DNA of 32,965 nt from contig PFPP01000059.1 of NCBI GenBank assembly GCA_002793115.1, forward strand, positions 1-32,965. Direction: 5' to 3'. The notes below the pieces were generated by a model, which saw only the letters and a program-made list of their open reading frames with translations, was not told where the DNA came from and made no database searches. This DNA comes from Candidatus Kaiserbacteria bacterium CG_4_10_14_0_2_um_filter_50_16 (GTDB lineage Bacteria; Patescibacteriota; Minisyncoccia; Phycocordibacterales; Phycocordibacteraceae). Positions 7,524 to 14,215 of the stretch are shown piece by piece. Both the position numbers and the translations under genes were made by a program. Numbering within the stretch: position 1 is the stretch's first letter; each line of letters starts with the position of its first letter.

Positions 7524-7552
7524 TTGTTTTTTATAGGCATTTCTGGCATACT
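7524..7552 (+). promoter_or_regulatory. Putative promoter of the RRM gene
   Basis: TTGTTT (7524-7529), 17-base spacer, CATACT (7547-7552) preceded by TGG. It predicts a start near 7559 and an untranslated leader of about 118 bases, unlike the leaderless genes around it. Confidence 0.45.
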
Positions 7553-7558
7553 GTTTAC

Positions 7559-7676
7559 ACTCGCAGAGTATTCGAGCTTCGCTCGGCTCGTTCGAGTCTG
7601 AGACTCTCAGAGTCGATGACCAAAAACAGCCGCAAAGTGTTCAGTTTCGGCGAGGTTAATCGGCTAGATCTAATAC
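7559..7676 (+). promoter_or_regulatory. Structured 5' leader of the RRM protein gene
   Basis: A GC-rich run at 7571-7615 holds overlapping inverted repeats: CGAGC/GCTCG around 7573-7590 and GAGTCTGAGACTC / GACTCTCAGAGTC at 7594-7615. The palindromes could fold in the mRNA and control translation, or be another intergenic repeat family. No recognised riboswitch is seen. Confidence 0.35.
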
Positions 7677-8048
7677 ATGGAGAATCAACAGCCAAAAGGT
7701 TCGGTGCAAGGAAATAAGTTGTATGTGGGCGGCATCCCTTATCGTTCGACTGAAGACGATTTGAAGAAGGTCTTTAGCGAGGCCGGGAATGTCGTGTCCA
7801 CGAGCATTATCAGCGATCGTATGACTGGCCGCTCGCGCGGCTTCGGTTTTGTCGAGATGGCTACTGAAGCGGAAGCTCAAGCGGCTATCGATCATTGGGA
7901 TGGGAAGGAGATGGATGGACGTACGCTTTCGGTCTCTTTCGCTCGCCCGCAGGGTGATCGCCCTCCGCGCCGCGAAGGCGGTTTCGGCGGTGATCGCGGC
8001 GGCTATGGCGGTGGTAATGTCGGCGGCTACGGTCGCGGCGGCTACTAA
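7677..8048 (+). CDS. RRM-type RNA-binding protein with glycine-rich tail
   Basis: A 123-residue protein with a single RNA recognition motif: RNP2 is KLYVGGIPY (residues 14-22) and RNP1 is RSRGFGFVEM (about 52-61). The C-terminal 35 residues are a Gly/Arg/Tyr-rich tail with an RPPRREGG start. This domain plan matches the small bacterial glycine-rich RRM proteins known from cyanobacteria, often cold-responsive RNA chaperones. It stands alone between a structured leader and a strong bidirectional terminator. No Shine-Dalgarno precedes the ATG. Target RNAs are unknown. Confidence 0.93.
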   Translation: MENQQPKGSVQGNKLYVGGIPYRSTEDDLKKVFSEAGNVVSTSIISDRMTGRSRGFGFVEMATEAEAQAAIDHWDGKEMDGRTLSVSFARPQGDRPPRREGGFGGDRGGYGGGNVGGYGRGGY

Positions 8049-8058
8049 TCAGTTCTAT

Positions 8059-8098
8059 AAAACAAAAACGTCCATCAATTGATGGACGTTTTTGTTTT
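8059..8098. terminator. Perfect 40-base palindromic bidirectional terminator
   Basis: Twenty-base arms with no loop bases: A-rich flank, CGTCCATCAATTGATGGACG core and T-rich flank. In either direction it reads as a GC-containing stem followed by TTTTTGTTTT. It ends the RRM gene. A TCTGCCGGCAGA palindrome (8099-8110) sits directly beside it. Confidence 0.9.
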
Positions 8099-8115
8099 CT
8101 GCCGGCAGATAGATG

Positions 8116-8124
8116 TGCTAGCGT
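8116..8124 (+). promoter_or_regulatory. Leaderless-type -10 of prmC
   Basis: TGC-TAGCGT, 7 bases before ATG 8132. The hexamer keeps TA...T. No Shine-Dalgarno. Confidence 0.45.
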
Positions 8125-8131
8125 TCTTCAT

Positions 8132-8887
8132 ATGACTAAAGACGAGCAGTGGCTCTTGGAGGAAAAATATGGCGGAAGAGAAACGCTCGAATACGAAGCC
8201 GACAAGAAGCGGCTCGCCAGAAGTGAGCCGCTCGCCTACGTCATTGGCTGGCAGCCGTTCCTCGACCTGAAAATCTTTCTCGACTCGAAACCGCTCATTC
8301 CGCGGCCTGAAACAGAGTGGTGGACAGAACAGCTTTTGGCGCATGTAGGACGTAGTACGTCCTACGGGCGATTTCTCGATTTATGTGCTGGCTCGGGTGC
8401 TATCGGCTGTGCGGCGCTCGCGAAACTACCGAACGCCCAAGTGTATTTCTGCGAGATCGATCCGGCGCATGAGGCGACTATTCTCAAAAATATACGCGAA
8501 AATGATTTGAACAAATCGCCTGTCTGCGCGGGCAAGCGTGCTGATATCCGTATCGGCGATCTCTTCAAACCATTTGGCGACATGCGGTTCGACATCATCG
8601 CCGCAAATCCGCCCTACATTCCCGCCGGCCGCACACTTCCCGCGAGCGTCGCCGACTATGAACCGGCAAGCGCCTTCTATGCCGGAGAAGACGGCCTCGC
8701 CAATATTCGCCGCATCGCGACGGAACTGCCACAACATCTTACTCGAGATGGTATTGCGTGGATTGAGTGTGACGATATGTACGCAGAAACCGCACGAATG
8801 TTGTTCGAGTCACACGGTTTTAATGCCGAGATACGCACAGACCAGTACGGCGCCCAGCGTAGTATCGTAGTATCATTCCCCCCATGA
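8132..8887 (+). CDS. prmC: Peptide chain release factor N5-glutamine methyltransferase
   Basis: A 251-residue SAM-dependent methyltransferase that modifies the GGQ glutamine of class 1 release factors. Seen: the N-terminal helical part with PLAYVIGWQPF, IPRPETE at 57-62, the SAM-binding motif LDLCAGSGAIG (82-92) and the catalytic NPPYIP at 159-164. It is slightly short against the usual 270-290 residues. Residues 72-79 (VGRSTSYG), between the RPETE helix and the SAM motif, are encoded by a near-perfect palindrome and look like an inserted repeat. The stop overlaps the next gene's start (ATGA), so prmC begins a small operon with two membrane proteins. Confidence 0.93.
   Translation: MTKDEQWLLEEKYGGRETLEYEADKKRLARSEPLAYVIGWQPFLDLKIFLDSKPLIPRPETEWWTEQLLAHVGRSTSYGRFLDLCAGSGAIGCAALAKLPNAQVYFCEIDPAHEATILKNIRENDLNKSPVCAGKRADIRIGDLFKPFGDMRFDIIAANPPYIPAGRTLPASVADYEPASAFYAGEDGLANIRRIATELPQHLTRDGIAWIECDDMYAETARMLFESHGFNAEIRTDQYGAQRSIVVSFPP
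8345..8365. repeat. Palindrome (GTAGGACGTA type) inside prmC
   Basis: GTAGGACGTA-G-TACGTCCTAC: perfect 10-base arms around one base. In frame with prmC it encodes VGRSTSY. Confidence 0.85.
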
Positions 8888-9144
8888 CTGACCAGCCGTT
8901 ACATCCATTTTATCCACCAGCATCTTTAATCGCGTTCCTACCGAACAGTATCTCGATCGGCACCTTGGTTCAATGGGCGCTGTATATCGTCTTCGCTTTT
9001 TGGGCGATTTATACGCTTGTTGCTATCTATCATTGGTTGAAGTATTCTCATGCGTCGTGGGTCGCCTTCCCCGCGATTGCGGCGCACCTCTTTATATCGT
9101 TCGCACTTATGGCATACGCGCTTTCGGGCACCATCAACGTATGA
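8884..9144 (+). CDS. Small two-span membrane protein
   Basis: An 86-residue protein with two hydrophobic segments (about 25-50 and 60-82) separated by a short HWLKYSHAS loop. No family recognised. The start overlaps the prmC stop by four bases (ATGA) and the stop overlaps the next start in the same way, so expression is coupled to both neighbours. Confidence 0.75.
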   Translation: MTDQPLHPFYPPASLIAFLPNSISIGTLVQWALYIVFAFWAIYTLVAIYHWLKYSHASWVAFPAIAAHLFISFALMAYALSGTINV

Positions 9145-9677
9145 AAGAATTTGAACTTGAGCCTGGCGAACATGTCGTACTCGAAGCGAGGAAACATTGG
9201 TTCCTTTTTCTTGCCGAGCTCCTGCCCTATGCCATTCTCGCAGTCATTCCCTTCGCGCTTCCAAAACTCCTTGCACTCGTACCGCCTCTGGCGTCGTATG
9301 CAACAATTTTTGATTATCACACAACTCTCGCTCGTGCCATACTTGGCGTCTGGCTACTCATAATGTGGACAAGTGCATGGGGCGCCTGTACCAAATATTT
9401 CCTCAATGTATGGGTGCTTACCAGTCAGCGCATTGTGGATATTAAACAGTGCGGATTTTTCTCTCGCGAAGTTTCGAGTCTATTTCTCTCGCGCGTACAG
9501 GATGTAACAACCGAGGTGATAGGGGTACTTCCCTCTCTGCTCAATATCGGCACTATCAAGGTGCAGAGCGCCGGCGAAGATGTTGAATTTATTATGCATG
9601 GCATCTCGCGTCCTGAGCACATGCGCGATCTTATTCTTAAGTATGTCTCAGTCGAAACGAAAAGTACCGGTGTCTGA
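9141..9677 (+). CDS. Membrane protein with bacterial PH domain (DUF304/bPH2-like)
   Basis: A 178-residue protein. After an N-terminal FELEPGEHVV strand come two hydrophobic segments (about 19-45 and 62-82), then a C-terminal bacterial PH-like domain: YFLNVWVLTSQRIVDIKQCG, FFSREVSSLFLSRVQDVT and IGTIKVQSAGED. This is the common plan of the bPH2 family, membrane proteins of unknown role. The frame is open further upstream, but ATG 9141 overlaps the previous stop (ATGA) and starts right at the domain, so it is chosen. Confidence 0.85.
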   Translation: MKEFELEPGEHVVLEARKHWFLFLAELLPYAILAVIPFALPKLLALVPPLASYATIFDYHTTLARAILGVWLLIMWTSAWGACTKYFLNVWVLTSQRIVDIKQCGFFSREVSSLFLSRVQDVTTEVIGVLPSLLNIGTIKVQSAGEDVEFIMHGISRPEHMRDLILKYVSVETKSTGV

Positions 9678-9683
9678 TATAAT
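9675..9683 (+). promoter_or_regulatory. Leaderless-type consensus -10 of hisS
   Basis: TGA-TATAAT, a perfect extended -10, overlapping the end of the upstream gene and 8 bases before ATG 9692. Confidence 0.65.
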
Positions 9684-9691
9684 CAAAATCT

Positions 9692-10936
9692 ATGTCCGAA
9701 CTTTCATCTGCAGACCCTTATAAGGGCGTCCGTGACTTTTATCCAACCGACTGGGCAAAGCAAGAGGCGATGTATGCGTGTATTCGACAGACGCTGGCGC
9801 TCTGGGGCTATGAAGAATACAACGCCTCTCCGCTCGAGCGCGCCGAACTCTACGAAGCGAAGACATCAGAAGAAATCGTCAACGAACAAACGTATACCTT
9901 CACCGATCGCGGTGATCGCCGCGTGACGCTACGGCCCGAAATGACGCCGACACTCGCGCGGATGGTGGCGGCCAAGCGTCGTGAGCTCATATATCCTTTG
10001 CGTTGGTTCTCTATCGGCAATCGTTTCCGTTATGAACGGCCACAGAAAGGCCGCTTGCGCGAGTTCTATCAGGCGGACATCGACCTTGTCGGTCTTCCCG
10101 AGGGTGAAGCGGACATCGAGATTGTTCGTCTCGCATCGGAGATATTGAAGGCGTTTGGGGCTACTGAAAAAGATTTCGTTATTCGCATAAATTCGCGCTC
10201 GCTTCTCAACGCCGCTTGCAAATCGGCAGGACTCAAGGGCGATGCTGTCCGACAATATTTACGCCTCCTTGATAAAAAGTCAAAAATGACATCGGAAGCT
10301 TTTACTGAAGCGCGAAATACTATTTCAGCAACAGACCCTTTGTCTTTTATTGAGCCGAAAGCAATGGAAACATTTATTACGATACTCAAAACACGCGGTG
10401 TTGGTACTGCTGTCTTCGATCCAAGCATTACGCGCGGCTTCGACTACTATACCGGTATGGTATTTGAAGTGTATGATACCAACTCGACAAATCCGCGGGC
10501 CCTTTTTGGCGGAGGGCGCTATGATAACCTGATTTCACTCTGGCCCTCCGGAGGTGGCGAACCGGTTCCCGCAGTCGGCTTCGCGCTCGGCGATGTAACG
10601 CTCGCAGATTTCCTCGAAACGCACGCGCTTATGCCGAACGTGAATGCAGGTACGTCGCAGCTCTATCTCGGCACGCCATCGCCAAATGATATTCCCTCAG
10701 CACAATCTTTCGCCGAAACACTTCGTAAAGAAGGAGCTCGGATCTTCGTCAATCTCACCGATCGCGCGCTTGGAGATCAAATCAAGGATGCAGTAAGACG
10801 CGGCATTCCGCTCTTCGTTGCCTATGGCGCGGATGAAGTTGCGAATACCGCCGTACGGCTGAAAACACTTGCAACCGGCGAAGAAGCTACTCTCCCTTCC
10901 TCTGAACTTCCACAACGACTTCGTTCAGGCCGTTAG
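9692..10936 (+). CDS. hisS: Histidyl-tRNA synthetase
   Basis: A 414-residue class II aminoacyl-tRNA synthetase that charges tRNA-His. Motif 1 region KGVRDFYP is at the N-terminus, motif 2 is FSIGNRFRYERPQKGRLREF with the histidine-site continuation, the HisS-specific RGFDYYTGMVFEVY follows, then GGGRYDNL and motif 3 PAVGFALGDV. The C-terminal anticodon-binding domain is present from about residue 320. The length is normal. The gene follows its own consensus -10 and leads into the exonuclease and DsbA-like genes. Confidence 0.96.
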   Translation: MSELSSADPYKGVRDFYPTDWAKQEAMYACIRQTLALWGYEEYNASPLERAELYEAKTSEEIVNEQTYTFTDRGDRRVTLRPEMTPTLARMVAAKRRELIYPLRWFSIGNRFRYERPQKGRLREFYQADIDLVGLPEGEADIEIVRLASEILKAFGATEKDFVIRINSRSLLNAACKSAGLKGDAVRQYLRLLDKKSKMTSEAFTEARNTISATDPLSFIEPKAMETFITILKTRGVGTAVFDPSITRGFDYYTGMVFEVYDTNSTNPRALFGGGRYDNLISLWPSGGGEPVPAVGFALGDVTLADFLETHALMPNVNAGTSQLYLGTPSPNDIPSAQSFAETLRKEGARIFVNLTDRALGDQIKDAVRRGIPLFVAYGADEVANTAVRLKTLATGEEATLPSSELPQRLRSGR

Positions 10937-10947
10937 GCATATTGGTT

Positions 10948-11529
10948 ATGCGTTACATCGTCTTCGACATTGAAACCGCGAATGTGTTCCCGAGTCTTGC
11001 GCGCGCCGATATTGAACATCTTGATCTCGCGCTGGTCGGTGCGTACAATTCAGAAACGAATTCCTACACGTCGTATGTAAAAGAAGAATTGCCGCGGCTC
11101 TGGCCGCTTCTCGAACATACCGATCTCCTCATTGGCTTTAACTCCGATACGTTCGATATCCCGCTCTTGAATCGCTACTATCCGGGCGATCTGACTTGCG
11201 TACAATCGCTTGATCTCTTGAGAGAAGTGCAAAAAGTCCTCGGTCGGCGCATTCGCCTCCAGTCTCTCGCCGAGGCGACGCTCGGCAAGGGGAAAAAGGG
11301 GGACGGCACAAAGGCGGTTATGTGGTGGCAGGATGGGCTTGTCGACAAAGTGCGCGAATATTGCATCGAGGACGTACGCCTGACGAAAGAGCTCTATGAC
11401 TATGCGCTGAAACACGGCGTACTCAAATACAAAGATCTTCGCGATATCCGCGATATCAAGCTCGACACCTCGCTCTGGGGCACAAAGACAACTGTTGCAC
11501 CTGCAATGACTCATATACTTCCTTTATGA
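10948..11529 (+). CDS. DnaQ/RNase H-fold 3'-5' exonuclease-like protein
   Basis: A 193-residue protein of the DEDD exonuclease superfamily. Exo I is FDIET (D7, E9), exo II is LIGFNSDTFDIP, and exo III is the region EYCIEDVRLTKELYDY, suggesting a YprB-like or DnaQ-like ribonuclease H fold. The substrate is unknown. A TTG six bases upstream (10942) could also start, but ATG 10948 begins directly at the first strand. It follows hisS by 11 bases and its stop overlaps the DsbA-like gene (ATGA), so the three genes form a unit. Confidence 0.85.
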   Translation: MRYIVFDIETANVFPSLARADIEHLDLALVGAYNSETNSYTSYVKEELPRLWPLLEHTDLLIGFNSDTFDIPLLNRYYPGDLTCVQSLDLLREVQKVLGRRIRLQSLAEATLGKGKKGDGTKAVMWWQDGLVDKVREYCIEDVRLTKELYDYALKHGVLKYKDLRDIRDIKLDTSLWGTKTTVAPAMTHILPL

Positions 11530-12203
11530 AATCTTCTCTCGTGGTTCCTGTCGCAATCGCGATCGGCGGCGTTATCGTCGCGGGTGCGATATACTTTTCG
11601 GTCGCGAAGAATCCTTCAGTGGGCTCACACACCGACAATCCATCTTTAGTGCGACCTGTTGGCAGTAACGATCACATCCTCGGGAACCCGGCCGCGAAAG
11701 TTGTCATCGTAGAATATTCCGACTTCGACTGCGGATTCTGCAAAGGTTTTCATGAGACCTTGCATCAGATTATCGCGAACGAGGGAGTGGGTGGCAATGT
11801 GGCATGGGTATTCCGCGAATTCCCGCTTATTGAAATTCATCCGAATGCGCTCTTTAACGCGCGAGCTGCTGAATGCGTCGCGCAGGTCGCAGGTAACGAC
11901 GCATTTTGGAAATTCGCAGATGTTCTCTTCGCGAACCAGCCGATTGATCTTCTGCGCTATGGAGAATTCGCACAGACGGCGGGGGTGTTGGGCACCGATG
12001 CCTTCGCTGTCTGCTTCGCTGGCGCCTCAACGACGATTGATGCGCGCGTGAGTGCTGATCGTCAGAATGCGCTCGATGTAGGGGCGCGCGGCACGCCCTA
12101 TTCGCTCATCCTCGTCGCAGGGAAATTGCCAGTTGTTATGGACGGTGCCTATTCCTACGATGCCGTAAAACAACTTATCGACCAAGCGCTCACAAATAAG
12201 TGA
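11526..12203 (+). CDS. DsbA-family thiol:disulfide oxidoreductase, membrane anchored
   Basis: A 225-residue protein. Residues 6-27 form an uncleaved signal anchor; a thioredoxin-fold domain follows (DsbA/Thioredoxin_4 type) with the redox motif C69-G-F-C72 after VEYSDFDC, the helical insertion, and the cis-proline loop GARGTPYSLIL. Such proteins catalyse disulfide formation or isomerisation outside the membrane in CPR bacteria. It may serve exported cysteine-rich proteins such as the one at 32780. The stop codon lies inside the stem of a terminator. Confidence 0.9.
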   Translation: MKSSLVVPVAIAIGGVIVAGAIYFSVAKNPSVGSHTDNPSLVRPVGSNDHILGNPAAKVVIVEYSDFDCGFCKGFHETLHQIIANEGVGGNVAWVFREFPLIEIHPNALFNARAAECVAQVAGNDAFWKFADVLFANQPIDLLRYGEFAQTAGVLGTDAFAVCFAGASTTIDARVSADRQNALDVGARGTPYSLILVAGKLPVVMDGAYSYDAVKQLIDQALTNK

Positions 12204-12216
12204 GCACTTGCTTTTT
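12188..12216 (+). terminator. Rho-independent terminator of the hisS operon
   Basis: Stem GCTCAC / GTGAGC with an AAATAA loop (12188-12205), then ACTTG and CTTTTT. The stem overlaps the last codons of the DsbA-like gene. Confidence 0.5.
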
Positions 12217-12234
12217 ATTGCTTACTGGCGAATT

Positions 12235-13077
12235 TTACTCATCCACCAGACCGAGCCGATAGATGTCGAAAGAGTTTTCGCCCTCGAACATATCGGATGG
12301 ATTTGGCAGATAGATGCGTCGCCGAGAAATTTCCGTTGTCGCATCATTGATAAGGCGGTGGAAGACCGCAAAATCCTCTTTGCGATTGCAGAAATCTATT
12401 TCATACCGTCGCACTTGCGAACTACCGTCGGCATTCCTCGTTTTCTTGCATTCATACACGATGAAGCGCCGCACCGGCTTTCCGAAGAGTTCTTTGACGG
12501 TATAGTAATTGAAAATCGCTTGAATGACGAAGAGCGTTTTCGAGGCGCCCACTTTGCTGAACGACGCGACGAACTTATGGTCCACAATGTCTACCGAGCC
12601 CTTTTCAACGCGTGATGCTACCACGAGATCCGAAACAGCTTTGATGGGTAACGGGAGTCCTTCTACTTCTACGATACCTTTTACTTCAACACCAAGTACC
12701 GTGTGACGAGGTGGCCGCTTCAGGTAAAACGAAATTGCGCGCAGATATTCCTGTTCCATCATCTTTCGCTTTTTCTTTTTCGCACGGCGCGTTTTCGCCC
12801 TGCCGAAATCGATTTCGAAGTCTCCGATGTTACGGATATATTCCAGTCCTTTCCGTACGGCGATATCTTTGGGCGCACCATTGTAAAAATGCTCGAGCGC
12901 CCGGTGTCCGGCACTGCCGACAACAGTGGCGGGCGTCGTGGGCATATCGTATATCTCCTCGACATACCGCTTATACCAGGCGAGCGGATTACGCAGGTAC
13001 GCCATGAGCGAAGAATGGCTCCAGTGCTTGATGAGCGGCTTCACTCCCCTACTTGCCTGATTCTTCTGCCTTGCCAT
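12235..13077 (-). CDS. PD-(D/E)XK nuclease family protein (RecB/Cas4-like)
   Basis: A 280-residue protein with the RecB-type nuclease fold. Visible: SHSSLMAYLRNPLAWYKRYV (typical N-terminal helix), GSAGHRALEHF with the motif-I His, IKAVSDLVV with the catalytic Asp, and DIVDHKFV with the D..K pair, then the Q and Y of the QAIFNYYTV helix. There is no four-cysteine iron-sulfur cluster as in Cas4, and no CRISPR nearby, so a general repair role is likelier. TATACT stands 6 bases before ATG 13077, predicting a leaderless mRNA. It diverges from the GNAT-like gene. Confidence 0.85.
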   Translation of the reverse strand: MARQKNQASRGVKPLIKHWSHSSLMAYLRNPLAWYKRYVEEIYDMPTTPATVVGSAGHRALEHFYNGAPKDIAVRKGLEYIRNIGDFEIDFGRAKTRRAKKKKRKMMEQEYLRAISFYLKRPPRHTVLGVEVKGIVEVEGLPLPIKAVSDLVVASRVEKGSVDIVDHKFVASFSKVGASKTLFVIQAIFNYYTVKELFGKPVRRFIVYECKKTRNADGSSQVRRYEIDFCNRKEDFAVFHRLINDATTEISRRRIYLPNPSDMFEGENSFDIYRLGLVDE

Positions 13078-13083
13078 GAGGCC

Positions 13084-13089
13084 AGTATA
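13084..13089 (-). promoter_or_regulatory. Leaderless-type -10 of the nuclease gene
   Basis: Minus strand TATACT (5 of 6 consensus), 6 bases before ATG 13077. No TG extension. Confidence 0.55.
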
Positions 13090-13117
13090 GCGAAAAAGAA
13101 GATAAGGCGTCGGAACC

Positions 13118-13126
13118 TGATATGAT
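13118..13126 (+). promoter_or_regulatory. Leaderless-type -10 of the GNAT-like gene
   Basis: TGA-TATGAT, an extended -10 six bases before ATG 13133. Confidence 0.55.
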
Positions 13127-13132
13127 GAGCGT

Positions 13133-13555
13133 ATGTTTAATTCGCCGCCAGGTCCTGAAAATTTAAAATCGAAAAAGGAGTCAATTGATGCAAGAATAGC
13201 TTTTTTGGAGAAATACGGGGCGAAAGTCGAACTAGATAAACCAACGGTAGATGCTTACAGACTTACATTTTCTTATGAAGATGCAGTCGTAACGATACGA
13301 ATTGCTCTGAATGATTATGGCGGTGCTGATGTGATCATAACAAACATGACAACGTTACCAGATAGCCAGAAAGATATGGGTTTTGGAAGTAAAGCTCTTC
13401 AGTCCGTTTTGTCATGGGCCGCAAATAATTTCAAAGATATACGTGCCGTCCAAGTGCAAGAACCAAGTGAGAATTTCTGGATTAAGAATGGATTTACTAA
13501 ATGCGAGGATCCGAACCCGACGAACGATTTCATTTACCGAACATCTGCAAAATAA
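13133..13555 (+). CDS. GNAT-like N-acetyltransferase domain protein
   Basis: A 140-residue protein. The C-terminal half has the GNAT layout: a beta strand with NMTTLPDSQ, the acetyl-CoA loop QKDMGFGSKAL (R/Q-x-x-G-x-G/A pattern, residues near 82-92), the helix LSWAANNF, then a strand and the FWIKNGFTKCED motif seen near the end of GNAT domains. Residues 1-50 are not recognised. Codon use is more AT-rich than the neighbours, which may point to recent transfer. Substrate unknown. Confidence 0.65.
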   Translation: MFNSPPGPENLKSKKESIDARIAFLEKYGAKVELDKPTVDAYRLTFSYEDAVVTIRIALNDYGGADVIITNMTTLPDSQKDMGFGSKALQSVLSWAANNFKDIRAVQVQEPSENFWIKNGFTKCEDPNPTNDFIYRTSAK

Positions 13556-13648
13556 GTTTAAATATTTTCTGGCCTATATAGGGCAAAATTGCAATTGTTG
13601 ATTTGAAATGCTTAAGTAATGGCAGATCGAACTTGAGAGGGATGCACT

Positions 13649-13759
13649 ATGACACCAGAAAAGATAATTGCTGTTATCGAGATGCTCATTTCCTATGCGA
13701 AGGCGTCAAGAAATACGCGCGGGATCCACAAAGACAGCGAAAAGCCGGAAGCCACTTAA
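13649..13759 (+). CDS. Possible 36-residue protein
   Basis: MTPEKIIAVIEMLISYAKAS, then a basic, polar tail ending EKPEAT. A GAGAGGG element lies 7 to 13 bases before the ATG, one of the few Shine-Dalgarno-like sites in the window. The N-terminal half could form an amphipathic helix. No family recognised. A terminator follows at 13811. Confidence 0.4.
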   Translation: MTPEKIIAVIEMLISYAKASRNTRGIHKDSEKPEAT

Positions 13760-13810
13760 CCGTCGTTCAAATGTGGGACCCCGGCGATTAAATAAGACGG
13801 AATGACCTTA

Positions 13811-13842
13811 AAGAAGCCCATCGCGAGATGGGCCTCTTCTTT
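13811..13842. terminator. Bidirectional terminator
   Basis: Stem GCCCATC / GATGGGC (13816-13833) with a GCGA loop, lengthened by AAGAA/TTCTT flanks; T-rich on both strands. Plus strand: ends the GNAT/small-ORF unit. Minus strand: abuts the TAA at 13841-13843 that ends the read-through frame of the interrupted membrane protein. Confidence 0.8.
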
Positions 13843-13951
13843 ACTGGAGCAAAATGCTTAGAAAAATCCAGGAGAGAAGAATCGCCACTGTAACGCAGGC
13901 AAAGATTATCACGGTCGTTAGGAAGAGTTTCGTTGCTTCCTTTTGTTTGTT
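13841..13951 (-). other. In-frame continuation of the membrane protein beyond a TAA stop
   Basis: Directly after the TAA at 13952-13954, the same frame stays open for 36 codons: a basic linker (NKQKEATKLF) and a hydrophobic segment of over 20 residues (from LTTVIIFACV to LSILLQ), then a TAA touching the terminator. It looks like a lost or recoded third membrane span, not random sequence. No good ATG lies within it; a GTG inside would give only the span. Confidence 0.65.
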
Positions 13952-14152
13952 TTAAAAAAGGAGCTGGGCGGGCTGATAGAGGAAGAAATATCCCATCGTG
14001 GCGACGGAGAGGACAAATAAGGATAAAAAGACAATGGGGGCAATAATCCCGTCTATCGCGAAAGATTTCCCGGGGCCATAATACAACACCGAAGCAATAA
14101 CGGTGATGTACGCCATCGCCCCGAGCGCGTTTATAAGCGGGCTTTTGCTCAT
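13952..14152 (-). CDS. Small membrane protein, probably truncated by an in-frame stop
   Basis: A 66-residue protein starting MSKSPLINALGAMAYI with two hydrophobic spans (about 8-26 and 36-58), ending YQPAQLLF. I recall similar Parcubacteria proteins that continue after this point with a basic linker and a third span; here a TAA falls between, and the missing part follows in the same frame. The function is unknown. A TAGAAT lies 4 bases before the ATG, a slightly closer spacing than the leaderless promoters elsewhere. The 60 bases upstream to rpoD contain a GTAAC/GTTAC inverted repeat (about 14173-14188). Confidence 0.75.
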   Translation of the reverse strand: MSKSPLINALGAMAYITVIASVLYYGPGKSFAIDGIIAPIVFLSLFVLSVATMGYFFLYQPAQLLF

Positions 14153-14215
14153 GTTGATTCTAACTTACGTATGTAACCGTTAAGTTACTTCCCAAGCGAC
14201 AGTCTTGGTTTCGAA

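Noticed and set aside
12208..12615. Plus-strand frame of 135 codons following the DsbA-like gene
   Set aside because: Antisense to the PD-(D/E)XK nuclease, whose catalytic motifs are present on the other strand.
13841..13960. Programmed frameshift at the T6-A4 run of the membrane gene
   Set aside because: The continuation with the membrane span is in the same frame as the upstream part, so a stop change or read-through fits and a frameshift does not.
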